A DNA stretch of 64,000 bases from Physella acuta (lineage: Eukaryota; Mollusca; Gastropoda; Physidae), in assembly GCF_028476545.1 (NCBI RefSeq), contig NW_026732596.1:490087-554086 (forward strand), in the 5' to 3' direction. Within the stretch, counting starts at the first letter, position 1. Each line of letters opens with the position of its first letter. A program made the translations under genes and the position numbers. This document shows positions 9,767 to 23,800 of this stretch, one piece after another. The notes below the pieces were generated by a model, which saw only the letters and a list, made by a program, of their open reading frames with translations, did no database searches and was not told where the DNA came from.

Positions 9767-12700
9767 ATGGAGCAGGAGGAATTCGTACCTGGCTCACAAA
9801 TTGGCCATGATGATATTTCCCTAACTGAAGGAGCTTTCAATCCAATGGACTTTCTCGATGATGTTGATGATGGCCTCCTCATTCACCGAGTTGACTCCGA
9901 CCAAGTTGTTTATCAACCACAACGGCACAAAGTCAAATTAATAAGCAAATATTTAATGGGAGAAATTTTAGGTGAAGGGTCTTATGGTAAAGTTAAAGAG
10001 GTTTTAGATACTGAGACTTTATGTAGAAGGGCAGTGAAAATCTTAAAGCGCAGAAAGTTGCGGAAGATACCAAACGGAGAACAGAATGTTCAGAGGTGAG
10101 TTGATGATGGGTGGCACTGGCAAGTAATTTGAAGTAAATTTAGCTGTTTTTCTTCAGTCTAATGAGTGCAGAGAATAGTTTCAGACTGTTGTTAAAGAGT
10201 AACTTACATGATAGTGAACGTTCAACGTACATTGCACTTAGAATTTAGAAGGTCTATAACGCAGCAAACACTTTGTTGGTTTTCACAGCAGTTTTCAGCT
10301 TAAAAATACAATAAAATTATTTATTAGCATAACTTATGCAAAACTACTGCGCTTGCACATAAAGTCATAAACTGTTCATTTATGAATACTTCTGTGTCAA
10401 GTACTTTTGTTTTCTCTTTCAGGGAATTTTTGAACAATTTTTTATATGTTGCATGGTACGCAAATATCTATTTTCACACCACCCCTGATAAAGTGACCTA
10501 GTGTTGGTATTTTTCTCCTGCAGACAAGAAAATGAAAGCAGTTGATCTTGCGATGTTTGGAAATTCTTGAATACTTTTTTAAAAACTTTAATTTACATCA
10601 AGAAAAGATTCTTAAAAATTAAAAACACTCATGACATTTGCAATGTGAAAAAATAATAAACCAAGACTCTAATTCACTTCTGATTTGAACTCTGAGATTC
10701 TTAGTCAACTGTCGCACTTTTCTGTTCACTCTTTGCCATGCCACAATGAGTTCAAATCAAAATTTATGGCAATTTTAATCTGCAGATGGCTAAAACTAAA
10801 GGAACTAAACACTTTATCATTTTCTTTCAGCAAGGCAATATCACACATCATTTATTAAATTTAAATATTTTGAAAACTTACAAGAAAATTAAGGTGGTTA
10901 CCAAGTCACTTGCAGCAGGGCAATACTTTGTTAATATTTTAATGTTTTAATTCTATTGTTGATAGCTCAAATGTATTATTTAATGTCAATTTATCCAGTC
11001 ATTGTAGTTGAGGTTAGTGACATCTTGTGATAAAACATAAGCTGTGCATTTCACATAATCCCCACTTAATGCATTAAATCATGCTAATTCACTACTTGCA
11101 ATTGTTAATTTAGCTGCAGTTATCAAATGACTAGGGCCATATTATTTACATTAGTCTGGCATAAGACTTTTTATACACTACATCAACATATTCAATTTAT
11201 ATCGCTTGTGATGTACTATTTATGTATTATTTTAGGTTTGACTCTTTAGATACTTTTATAGTTTGTGTATTATAGGAACTTATAATATATTGATCAAGTT
11301 TTTTCTAGTTCTTTTGTGTTGTTTATTCTACAGAGAAATTCAGCTGTTGAAAAGACTTCATCATAAAAATGTTATAGAGCTTATAGATGTCTTGTACAAT
11401 GATGAAAAACAAAAAATGTAAGTATACATTATTTACATTTTTCATACTGTTTTCAGAATTATAGATTCTTTAAGATGTAATATTTTTGTAAGCAAGTTTT
11501 TTTTTTGGGCCTATATAGTCTCTTGTTGTTTTACTTTTATTACATGTGTTTGTACATTGTATTCATAAAAATTGAATTTAAAATTTTTTTTAGCAATCAA
11601 AAAGTCACTAAATATTTTCATCATGATGTTTTCTTGATGCAATTTAATTTTGACCTGATATTATGCAGGTATATAATTATGGAGTATTGTGCTAGTGAGC
11701 TTCAGGAGATGCTTGAAAGTGTTCCAGAAAAAAAATTTCCAATCTGGCAAGCACATGGGTATGTCATACTCTTATTTTATAGTATGGTTAATTTTTTTTG
11801 TTTATATACATGTTGTTTTTTTTTTTTTTGCCTCTTTTAGTAGCTTAGCTTAAGTCGAAGACTTAATATATTTAAATTTTTCAGTCTAATTTTTTTTTAT
11901 TCTTTATATTTTAAATAACAATAACATTTTAACTTTTACATTTTTTTGTTTATCTAAAAGGTATTTTTGCCAACTTATAGATGGTTTAGAATATCTTCAT
12001 AGCCATGGAATCATACACAAAGATATCAAACCTGGTAACTTACTTGTCACAAATGATGAAACATTGAAAATTACTGATCTTGGTGTTGCTGAGGTAAGCA
12101 ATATGTAAATTGTGAAGCTTATATTGATACAGCTTGAAAAACACAGGATTTTTTAAGTTTATTAAGTTTCCATTATATTGTTTGGTTCTTTAAGGTGTCT
12201 CTTGTGAACACGCTGACAGACAACCACAAACGGGTTACGAAAATTCAATATTAACTTAGTTTAATGACTGTCTACGCTATCTACACACACTAAACACAGT
12301 TTATTCTAATTAAATGACACAAAAGTAAAACCCAATAGTGGCTACAGAACTAAAGTACACAGTGTATTAACCTACACTAACCTGATAGATGTAAAGTACT
12401 GATCAGATATAAACTAAAAACACTGTCATTTATATATATTTGTACAAAAACAAGTACAAAACTGAATATTACCATGTGTATTACAGACAACTCAAACATG
12501 AGTGGTGAACATTAGGGGACAGGACAGGTTACTACCTAAAAACATTTCATACTTTTTACTCATTAACTACAGTGTTGGTTTTAATATTGTAGGCACTAGA
12601 TCTTTTTGCAAGAACAGATGAGTGTCGAACAAGTCAAGGATCACCAGCATTTCAACCACCAGAAATAGCCAATGGTCAGAATACGTTTGCTGGTTTCAAA

Positions 12701-14407
12701 GTAGATGTTTGGTCCAGTGGAGTGACCCTGTGAGTTTATCCTCATATATATTATATTTTACATTAAAATCGCATTGTGAGTCATAGATATGAACCAACAA
12801 TTAGTCTTTATTTTATTTTTACGTATAATTAAATGAAAGAAAATCTATTAGTAGAGGGCAGTAAAATTAATAATCAGTATTATGGTTTATTTTTATAGAT
12901 ATAATATTACCACTGGAAAATATCCATTTGAAGGGGACAATATTTACAAACTTTTTGAAAACATTGGTAAAGGTGTTTACTCTATACCTGAAGAAGTGTC
13001 TGATTTGTTGGCTGATTTACTCAAAGGTAACAAGATTTATCTGATCATTTCTTTTACATTGGTATATTATATATTGTTACAAGCCTATAGTGCTCATTAC
13101 TTTCTGGAATTAGCCTAATAGTTTTCATTTTGCATTTGTTTTAATTTTTAGGAATGCTGGCTTATGAATCTGAAGTGAGATATACATTGCAGCAAATTAG
13201 GCAGCATCCGTAAGTAAAAATTAAAATCTCATGTGGATTATTAGATTACTAAATTAGGTTTAAATTATTAGTGTTTGACGTTTAATTTTTTACTTATTGT
13301 ATTCTAGAGTTTGAATTAAAAGTTAATTAGCACATTAGAAAACAAGTAGAATATTTTAAAGTAAGGACAGTATCCTTTAGTTACACATTATGTATATGAC
13401 ATGAATTTCCTATCTTTTGTGTGACAGCTTGTGAACACTTGTGTGTTGAGTTGTCCTTACTTTCCCTGATACTGACCAGTGGTGTGTGGACTTTAGGAGA
13501 GATCCTATATGTTCAATCCTTGAAATGCACTTGTCTTATTGGGTTAGTTGTTAGCATTTACCACACAGTCCCATGTAAAGATCCAAAACTTCTTTTTCAG
13601 GTGGTTTGTCAAACAGCATCCTAGAGTTTTAGAGCGGGTACTGATTCCTCCACGACAAGATGACCCAGAGGATGTGCTTCGCTCAATGACAGTGATTGGG
13701 AGCCTTAATGCTATGCACATGGAGGTGTATGAAGAAGAGCAGGATGGAGAGGTGTTGATGCTTTCAGAATCTCACGTTTGCAATGACAATGATAATTTTA
13801 TTAATCATGGTAAAGAAGAAAGAAAACTTTTATTTTCCTTTGATGTTATCTCACGGCCTTCATAGCTAATTACTTATATTTTAAGTAAATTTTTATCGCA
13901 GATGTTAACATTTAGTGTATTTAAAATGGTTTAAGGTGAAAATGAAACAGAATTTACTAGGCATTAGCAAACTGATTGATTTTTTCAGTTAATAGAATGC
14001 CACCCGGACAAAAGTTAGCTGGTTTGAATTTAATTTACATGATCATGTTTCTGTAAAACTAATTAGTCCGTTATTACTATAATATGATTTCCATGTGCTA
14101 AGTTAAATATAAACAAACGGATTTATTTTTTATATGCACAGAAGATATTTAACAAATTAAATTTTGTAGTAATCAGCTTTTTAATTCTAAGCGGCCAAGC
14201 AACTTTTTATTTTATTAAATTATTTATTTTATACATCCTTTTCCAGCTGTTGACCATGTAGTACCATCTGAGAGGAGAGAGTCTGATGTAGTAGTAGGAG
14301 ACAATGATTCTTTACAAGCAGCGGCAGCAACAGTGCCACAGAAAAATGGCAAGCTCAAGGGGAAAAAAGCAAACAAAAGCAAGTTTTCTGGGTGTAAACA
14401 GTCATGA
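9767..14407 (+). CDS. STK11: Serine/threonine kinase STK11 (LKB1)
   Basis: LKB1 is the master kinase that, with STRAD and MO25, phosphorylates the activation loop of AMPK-family kinases in energy sensing and polarity. Nine coding exons: 9767-10095, 11334-11417, 11669-11758, 11961-12093, 12593-12729, 12899-13026, 13152-13209, 13601-13809, 14247-14407; all introns are GT-AG and the sum is 442 codons plus stop. Visible motifs: glycine loop GEGSYG (about 70-75), AVKILK lysine at 91, the LKB1-type catalytic loop HKDIKPGN (187-194), DLG in place of DFG (207-209), [11 protein letters not shown] substrate loop, and a C-terminal CKQS prenylation box like the human CKQQ. Human LKB1 is 433 aa. The residues before the kinase core ([22 protein letters not shown]) also match LKB1. 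The C-terminal tail beyond about residue 360 is divergent. Identification is from recalled family sequence; I consider it secure. Confidence 0.97.
12182..12540. other. STK11 intron 4 insert-like sequence
   Basis: The middle of this intron (about 12190-12540) is less AT-rich than the rest and runs of ACAC/ACTA motifs suggest an inserted repeat. I see no terminal repeats or target duplication, so no family can be named. The other STK11 introns contain only AT-rich sequence. Confidence 0.2.
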
Positions 14408-17400
14408 CGTTTTGTTTCAACTGCCCTAGAAGTGCTGGGTTTTTATTACCTCACTGGAGTTGTTTTTTTAAATGCTTTTAGTCATTCATCTCAAAGAGTG
14501 CATTGCCTAAATTTTGGAATGAAATTTCTTTTTTTTTTTGTTGTTTTAAAAAAAATGTTAACACTAGGTAACTGCCATCAAACCACTGATGCTCACATTT
14601 GTTGACCAAAAACTTAAGAACTCTCTTATTTTGTTTTTTTTTTTTGCTGTGAAAATGTGCATTTAAAAAAGTAATTGAATGTGTGAAAGTGTTTGTTAAG
14701 CTCCTTCCTGTTGATTTTATAAACTAGGCAAATTATTGGCTAAAAATTTAATTGATTTAGGCATTTTAATTGCAGTCTTCTGAAACTGTTATGTATGTTA
14801 TTAAAAATAATGATCAAAGTTGAGAATATTTAAAACCAAGATTATGTATATAACATTTGAGATTTTCTAAAAAATTTAATAATGAAATCACTAGTTGATG
14901 GCGTGTTATCAAACCATAAATAATATATATCCATACCTTGTCTAAAAAATGTTTACAATATTACCCAACTATATCCTGCTTTGGTATCAACTCATCAACA
15001 GAATTTTTTATCTTAAAAGTCTTAGTTTACTTTCCAGTTTTTTAAATTAATTGTCAAATATCACTGTTAGTATTTATTATTTTGATGTGGAATTACACTC
15101 AAAAGTGCTTCCTCATAAGATAGTAACACAGGTCATATTTATATTAAATTACGCCTATAAATGTTAATCTTAATCTGCCAGTGATGTTAATAACTTGTAG
15201 AGTGTAGATTTGAATCATGTGCCATGTGTTCATGCTAAAGTCACAATTCGTGCTGAATGAAATCTTGTTATTGACAAATAATTCCCTTTTTTTCTGATAT
15301 TCTCATTTCCTATTATTTTAGCAGTATGTTAAATAGTGACTTCACCTGACACAGTATTATTGTTTTTAGTCTATCATGTTTTTTTTAATCTGTAGAGACA
15401 TAAAAGATTTTCCTAGTTTTATATCTTTTTCTTATATCTCTTTTTTTTTAGAATAACTAATTAATTCTCCTAACCCTTCCACAAGTTAATGAAGGATTAT
15501 TTGTAGATATTTTATTTGCTAATTTAGTTTTTAAACTTTGTAGGAGACGAAGTAATTTTAGTGATCTTTGCAGTTGAAATATTGTTTCATATGTGATTTA
15601 TTATAAAGCAGTTCTTTCACAGTTGCAAGAAGTAAAGTTAGGAGTATAAGTTTTTAAAATTATTACTTTTCTACAAAACAGGAAACATAATGTTTTAAAA
15701 AAAAATTAAAAAGCTACCTGAATCAGTTACCGTAGTCATTTTTAAGTCTTGTGGCATTTAAAATAATAAAGGCTAAGCTTTTTTACACCTACAATTAATG
15801 ATTTTTTCTATAAGGATTTGCTGAGCCTGATTTTGTTTATAAAAAGTATTTATCAGTCTATAGTTACCTGTTAACCTACATGTAAATATAATTGTTATGA
15901 TTGGGTACTATGTTAATATACTTAGCCCATTCCTTTTTATGGCTTGTTTTAAAAATATATATAATAAGTTTAGCTGAGATAAGGCCATTCATCTGAGTAT
16001 TTTTTAGTAAATTATTTTTGAGAAATGAAAAAAAAAATCCAGTGTTAATGTGTAATAATACAACTCCTAGCAGAAACCATTCTAATACAGTTTACTGATT
16101 AAAACCTAAAATTTATTCTGCATTTGAAAGAAATTTGACATTATTTTAGTTATATTGGATTTTTTTACATAATTAAATAGCTAGACTAATGAGGATAACT
16201 AGTTAACTTATTGTCAGTATTGTTTGTTTTTGTTTTCTTTCTTCTCATAATTTTGGTGATATCATCTGCTAAGAACAGAAAGGGGAACAATAGTCAAGGA
16301 GAGATAAGTGCCTTTCTGCTCTCAACTGATACTTTGTATGTATAAATAGTATATGCAAGTAGTAACTCTGGGTTGTATCAACTACTGTTTTTTTTTCAAT
16401 GAAAAGCATTACAAGGAACATTTCTCTCCCCCAATTCCTAACTTGTGACTGAGCCAGTATGTTGTAGATTAAGGTACTTTGGACTGAATTTTTTTTAAAA
16501 GACTGAATTTAAAGAAAAATACTGATTGTTGGTACTTATTCAGTGGTAAAAATATCGTAATGCTTTTGTCTGTGATATGTTTATTAATATGCTCCAGCCA
16601 TTTCAAATTTTGGCACTTTTTATTTTGGATAATGTTTGTTTTGATTATTATTGTGTGTTTTTGTTATCATAAAGCTATGATGTAAATACAGTACTATTTC
16701 ATACATTTGTTTTTTGACATACAATTTTATTTTCTTAAGTTAGCACAAAAATAAAAAACTGTAAAGATAAACATGCCATTCCATTACAATTTTAACTGGG
16801 ATTTCTCATCTTCAGAACCATCTAAATTCATCAATCACTTTTTTTTGATTATATCATATTTCATATGATCATCATATTTCCATTCATAATGTAATTGCTT
16901 TTAAAACCATTTTTAACAAAAAGTACATGTGTATAAAATAAAACAAATGCTCTTAACACTTTGTAAAACTTCATATCAATACAATTACAATATTTTATAA
17001 TGCCAAACTATATAATAAAATAATTTTTAAATGTTTAGTATTCAGAATATCTGCTGTTTTTTTTGTCACTATTTGATTTATTCTACATTCAGTAACATTT
17101 TATTGAACATACCAGACAATATGTAGAATAAAGAGTCACATAACTTTCATTTTTGTTGAGCGAGTTCTTAAAATGGACTAAAGAATATTCTTGGCACTCT
17201 TGTGTGACATTTTGTGACAGTGTTGTTTGTTTTGTTGTTTAGCTATTACTTTAATTTTTAAAATTCCAAATATTCATTTACTACTATAATCTCTATAACT
17301 TGAAGCAAAGAAACAAGTTTCTATTCTCATATCTTAAAACAAAACAGTTTTTAACTAGAATAAATGCCACTGATTTCTAGTCAACAGAGTAAACAATTTG

Positions 17401-17897
17401 GCATTGCAGTATTGTCTAATGCTGTTTTAAATTTTGAGAAATCTGAAGCAAATCAAATGTGTTTAGTAACTTTAAACTTTAAAGAAGTGAAGCACAAAAG
17501 TATGTAGATATCTAATGAATCTCAAAAAATCAATACAAAACAATGTTTAGAACTTTAAACTTAAACCTTCAGCCTTCATTAGTAGTGAAATTTCGTGTGA
17601 TTTGTATGCAGATTGTAGATCTAGTAAAACATTTCAATAGTTTTCTTCTCTTAATTAGATTAACAATTGTTTTTATTTATTTCACCAATTTTATTGGGGG
17701 GGGGGGATTATAATTTGGTTTAATTGTAGTTGAATTAATGCACTAGTAATAATAGATTCTAGTATTATTAGACAAAGTATAGGCCTAGCTTCAACAATTT
17801 TATAATGTGTATGGGAGGCTACTCTCGAATAGTTTACTGAAAGCGTTAGTCGTTCAGATAAATCTAAGGGCAGTCGGTACAATAACATTTAATAACA
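14408..17897 (+). other. STK11 3' UTR and STK11-DCAF15 spacer
   Basis: There is no open frame of note and no transposable element that I recognise in this AT-rich 3.5 kb. Candidate polyadenylation signals AATAAA occur at 15765-15770 and 17127-17132, so the STK11 3' UTR may run for one to nearly three kilobases. A run of nine to ten G lies at 17697-17706, about 190 bp before the DCAF15 start codon. Confidence 0.5.
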
Positions 17898-20800
17898 ATG
17901 GCCGTCAGCCTCATTAAAAAACTGTCCACGAGAGAAGTAAGTTTTTTCTTTCTTATAAGTAAGCATACAAAAGCAAAGCATTCACAGTAGAATAGAGGTA
18001 AACATGCGAGAATGCATCGTGCATTCATTTAGATCGAAATCTTCTTTTTTTTTTTAATAATCTGGATTGAATTAAAATTTTGGTTTGCCGAGCACCAAGC
18101 CCAGCAATTCTTTTCTTTTTTATTCATTTATTCAGTGAATTTATTTGATTTGAGTTGTTTTGTAACTTGTAGAGACTAGGGCAGGGTCTAGATTCTAGAT
18201 CTATCTGTAGTCTGTAGATAATAGTAGATATTAGATAATATTAGATCTAGACTAAATTCCTAGAATAAATTTAATTTAGATCTAGAATTCTCATAGTCCA
18301 GGGGTGGGCAATTATTGTGGCACCATGGCCACTTTGTGGTAGCGGATTTTAGCGGAGGGCAGCACCGTTTAAAATTATTGTATTGTATTGTTAAGTTAAC
18401 ATTCCATTTCGGTCGCGAACATGTAGCAATGTAGCAAATCTCAGTTCAAGGCGGGGTTTTCTGAATGTCTGGCGGGCCACAAAAAACTCTGTGGCTGGCC
18501 TCACTTTGCCCAGCCCTGCTCTAGTCTATACTTTTTATAGGCCTATCTAAATTTTACGTTACTTATCAAATAAAGATACACATAAGAAAAAAAAAAGAAC
18601 AGAAAAGAAATCTAGAATTCTAGATTTTAGAGTAGAGTTAGATTCTTAACTCTTATCAGAAAACATTGCTCGTGCCTTTTATTTTTGGAAGAAAATAAAC
18701 ATCCCAGCGTGTAAATAAACCACTGTATTTAAACCTACAACACTGTGGTCATCCATATAAGTGACATTATTTTTAAAGAATTTCATCTCTGTCGTCCCCC
18801 CCCCCCCCCCCCCCACCTTCCCTAACGTCACACATCAGGACTAAAAGTCATAACCCAACACATAAAATAACACCACACTCTAGCCTAGCAGCTCTCTCTA
18901 AATTGTAATTTATAAGAAAAACAGCAATTTTTTTCTAGATTTTTTACTGAGCCCGTCAATATTGAGTAGGTCTAGATTACTTTTATTGAAATTTTAAAAA
19001 AAATGTACCAACAGCAAGCAGCGGCTGAAATTCAGTTTCCAAATTTGCAAAAGCTTATTGTAACACTTTCTAAATCCCTCCGTCTGCCCCTCTAAAGTGT
19101 GGTGTCATTTATTGATGACCACTAATAAAAATAGCACCTCTATGAAGTAAACAGAAATATTGGGCACGAACCCAAGAATGCTTTGTGACTTTGTGACCTA
19201 TAAATCTTGTAAATGGTAATATTAATTATTAAAATACATCCATCTTGGACAGAGAATAACACTAACTGTTAGCACAACCCCCCCCCTTAACCCCTTTCCC
19301 TCCCACACACACACAAAGTGTTCAATACTTTGCATGAGTTTTTTGTAGGTAATGGGGATAAATCATTGAAATAATATATTTATACTTTGACATTTAAAAC
19401 TTACTCATTTTTCTCTGGTACACTGTAGATCAACTTTTAATATTAAGTTTTAGTCATAATATTAAACATCACAAAATATATTAAATTCATCCTAATAATT
19501 AATAGTTACACAATACATGTTATTAAAATAGTGTTATATTCACTTGAGTAGTAAATCTATTGAATTAAAATTTACTTAAAAATATTAGTTTAAAGTTAAA
19601 GTAAAGAAAAACATAATTTAAAATCTTTTTTAAAAATCAAGATTTAGCATTTTATTTATTCAATGAGTCATTATCCCATGGTAGTTTAAATTTGGCTTGA
19701 AAATTCCATGTTCATTTTTTAAAAATATCAAATGTCTGGTTTATTTTTTCTACTACTACTGGTCTTTTAACATTGCATCCAATATTTCAGTTAACAGGTC
19801 GTTTTAGCCTCCGTAAATCAGAATCTCAGTGGAAACCCTTTTCTAAAATACCTGGACGATTATGCTATAGACTGAAATACTTGGTTCCATCATGTGTGCT
19901 AGATGAAGGGTAAGTTTATTTATATTACAGTTGGTTGGTTGTCATATTCTAATTTTGAAACTTTTTTTAATGTTATAAAAACTTATGTTTAGCAACAAAT
20001 AAAAAAGTAGTCTTTCCACTGCGTTCTCTGGCAGGATGAAGGTTAGCTGCCTTCATTTCTTCCAATTCAATTTTGCTTGTTTCTATTTTAGCAGTTGAAA
20101 TCTGGGAATTATTAAGGACCAAACAAGAAATCCTAACATAGCTAGTAGTGGCTGGTGATCACTTACTTGATTAAGCCTTTCTTAAGTCAAACTTCTAAAA
20201 ACTTGGTACAAAAATTGTTTTCCTATAAACTTGAAAAAAAAGTTGCGAGTTCAGATACATTGTGTTTTGACATCTGCTTAAAAGAATCTTAATTCTGTGA
20301 TTCTCTTGTATTTTAACAGCTTTTCTTGAGAAAATTTTTAAAAAATTAATCATTTAAACCTATTATTTATTTTTCAGGTATGTGTTTCTAGGTTTCAGTA
20401 AGTCTGGACAGTTTGTAATATCCTACTCTTTACAAATAGATGCAGATGAGCACTCATTATACCCCGATCATGTTTACAGACTACAGTGGTGGCTCTTTAT
20501 TCCATGCAAAAGATTACAATTGGTAAAGTTAGCCTAATATATTTCCTTGTCACTCAAAGACTTATATTCATTCTTTAACACAAGCATACTTTATGACATT
20601 TTGAAAATAAATATTATTTGAAATTATTTTTTAGTATATACTGTTTCATGAAAACAAAACCTCTTTATTTTGATGTGTGTAGGTATCTGAAGTTCGACTG
20701 TTTGGTGAAGACAATATTTTTCACTCTTTGTTTATTGCCTATTGTGAATGGCCTGAAGACAGAACCAAAATTACCATTTACGGCCATAGGTATGTTTACT

Positions 20801-23800
20801 GAAGTCGTCAAGTGATTTAAAAAAAAAAATTTTAATTAATTTATGTACATCACTTACAATTTTGTTTTGTTTTACCTTGTGTTTTAGTACCCTGTCATAA
20901 ACTTATGTTTTTGTTTGCATTGTGTTTTTAGTACCCAATCATAAGTCATAACTGATTTTTGTGTGTTTAAGTACATTATCATAAAGCTTAGCTTTTGTGT
21001 TGTCTTGTACTGTAGTACTCTATCATAAGCCATTATGTTTATTGATTTGCTTTTAGCACACCACCTGCTGGAGAAGATGGCTGTCAGTGTTATCTGACTG
21101 TGACTGCAGTGCCATCACTTGGGGAATGTCATGACTGTCAAATGCGATCACATGGTTTGTTCTGATTTCTCCAATTGTTTGGTAGTAAAATAAAAGAAGA
21201 AAACATCTATTCAGGAACACACTTTTGCAGAGAGCTTAGCTTAATAATTTTTTCTTAAACTAATAATACTTGAAAATAATAAAAAATACTTTTTACTTGA
21301 CAAAAAGTAGAAATTACAAGTACTCAGGCTTACCTTAATGTGCCAAGTACCAAGTCTAGCTTAATCCATAATACCTGACCTTTAAAATAACACACTGGCA
21401 TTTTATTTCAAAGGTCAGAATTGAATCAGTTACAAACAGATATACAATCCTGTGGTATTTAAAGAAATTGATCATTAATTTTTTCACAGTTGTTGCGCAA
21501 GTCCCTTCTATACAGCAGTGCCTTCGTCACAGTTTCTGTGTGCACTCCAAATTTGAGCTGGCACCGCCTTTCCCCTTTTTCTCACCCAGGGTGCAGTTGC
21601 GTGTTGATGGTATAGCAGTTCTGAACACTGGAGACTCAATTGTTGCATTACAGGTACTTGAAGAAAAAAAAAAATTTTCACTTTGGGCTCGTATATACTT
21701 TATGGTTCATAGCTGTTTTAAAGTGCAGCTTTATAGAATGGAAATGGGATGGAGTGGTCTAGCAGTAGAGAGCTGAACTGCTAAGTAAGTCTCGAGTTCG
21801 AATCCGGGTTGAAGTCAGTAGACCGTCCCTGAGTCCATCCAACTCTGATAGGTACCTAATTCACATTAGGGAAAGTAAAGGCGGCTGGGCATAGTGCTGA
21901 CCACACTATGCCGATGCCACAGAAACAAGTAATCTCTACTTCACTTGCCCTGTAGACCATCAGGTTTGAAAAGGAAACATTACTTACTACTATAGAATGG
22001 AAACATATAAAAAAAAAATTTAAGTTGCTTATCTTTTTCTATGACTATGGTCTTCTGAACCCTACATCAAATAATATCAGCCACTGATTATAGAGCTAAG
22101 TGGGTTCTGTGTTTGCCCCAGGATCTAAGTGCAACAGGTTTTGAGACCAACAACTACCATAGTTTACGACTAGCCTTTTAAATTTACTAACTTTAAATAT
22201 AATTGAGAATATATTTTCGGTCTACAGTAAATGCGTATGTAAGACAAAATTTTTGGAGTCTTCATTTTCATTACATGTAAATATTTTGCATAGTTTTTTA
22301 CAAAGAGATTTCAACTATATATTCTGTAAACATGTTTGCTGTTTGTTATTTCGTACTTTTGTTTTGTTTACAGGTTGATACCCAGCTCCCACTGAACAGT
22401 TTTGACACCGAGGGCCGTCTGGCTATGGATCAAGAGGAAATCCAGTCCAAAGCTGGTTTAGAGAAAGTGATCCTTGGGGCAGATCTCTCCATCTTTGGCA
22501 CAGTGAGCACATACTTCACAGAACAAGAGGAACCCTGTCAAGATCTCAGCCCCAAACATCGAAACAGTTCTGACTCTCCTCTTTTAATCGAAGAGGAGGG
22601 GGAGAATTTTTACTCTGCTGACATATCCGAGCACAGCGACACAGATCAGAGTGAATCAAAATCCACAAAATCCAGCTGTGATAGGTCCCGGCCGTCATGT
22701 GACAAATGTTTATTTGGGGCGGGCGGGAACCCTAAGCCTGGCTCAAACTGCGGCTGTTCCCTTGTTTCTAGCCACCGGCCAGCATTACGAACAAAAAACC
22801 TGAGCAACAGTAACAACGAAACAGCATTGCCAGTTAAGACTAGTTCCAGTCACTGCCACCCTAGTCATGAATGCCTTTCTCCAAAGTCACCCAGGTCCCC
22901 GAAAAGCTCGGGTTGTACAGACTCAGCCAACAGAGTGTCACTTCTCTTTGGCCCATCTAATTCCAGTAACATAAACCATGTTTCCAGTAGCATATCTGTG
23001 ATGACTGGGCCGCAGCCCAATGAAAGGTTAGCAGAGCTGGCTCAGGCAGCGGAAAATATTATGTCACCTCCACCACCAGTTGTTCAAGTAAGACCTTTTA
23101 AAAAAAAATTTGATACTTTTGCGTATACATGCCATTTTAATATATTTACTGCATGTTTGGGTGGTCAAGTGTACTACTGCTAACCTGAAGTTCTCGAGTT
23201 TAGAATAGGGCTCGAACATGAAAAATGTCCCCGAGTCCACCCAGCTGTTATGGGCACCTGACTTAGGTTAGGGATAGTAAAATTCACCTGCCCCAAGGAC
23301 CTTCAGGTTTGAAAGGGTACTTAGAGGTCGGCGTGGTCGAGTTTGTAAAGCTCATGGTTGCTAAATCAAAAAGTCTCGAGTTCGAACCCTCGGGCAGATG
23401 AGGCTCGTTAGCTGGGGACAGCCACTCTTCTAGGAGAGACAACTCCAAAATCAAACAAAAATCTTGGTTGGACAAAGGCTATGAAAGCAAATCCAAAAAG
23501 AAAAGCAGGCTGAAATTAGAATCAATGGCCCATAACCAGTTAACGCATATACTTAATAGTGGTGGAGGGAATCCAACATTAAAATTAAGTATGAAGAAGA
23601 AGAAGAAGAAGGGTACTTTAGTTTTAAAAAATATATTTGGTAACTGTAGCAGTAAGATATTTGGATTATTTCATCACTATAAAGAACCCACTACCAGACA
23701 AACATGTTTTATTTGACAACCAACAGCTGTGTTCTCATATAAATTTTGTATAAAATTGAGACTTGTCTCGTAAAAGAAGCTTCATTAACATCTTCTTTTG

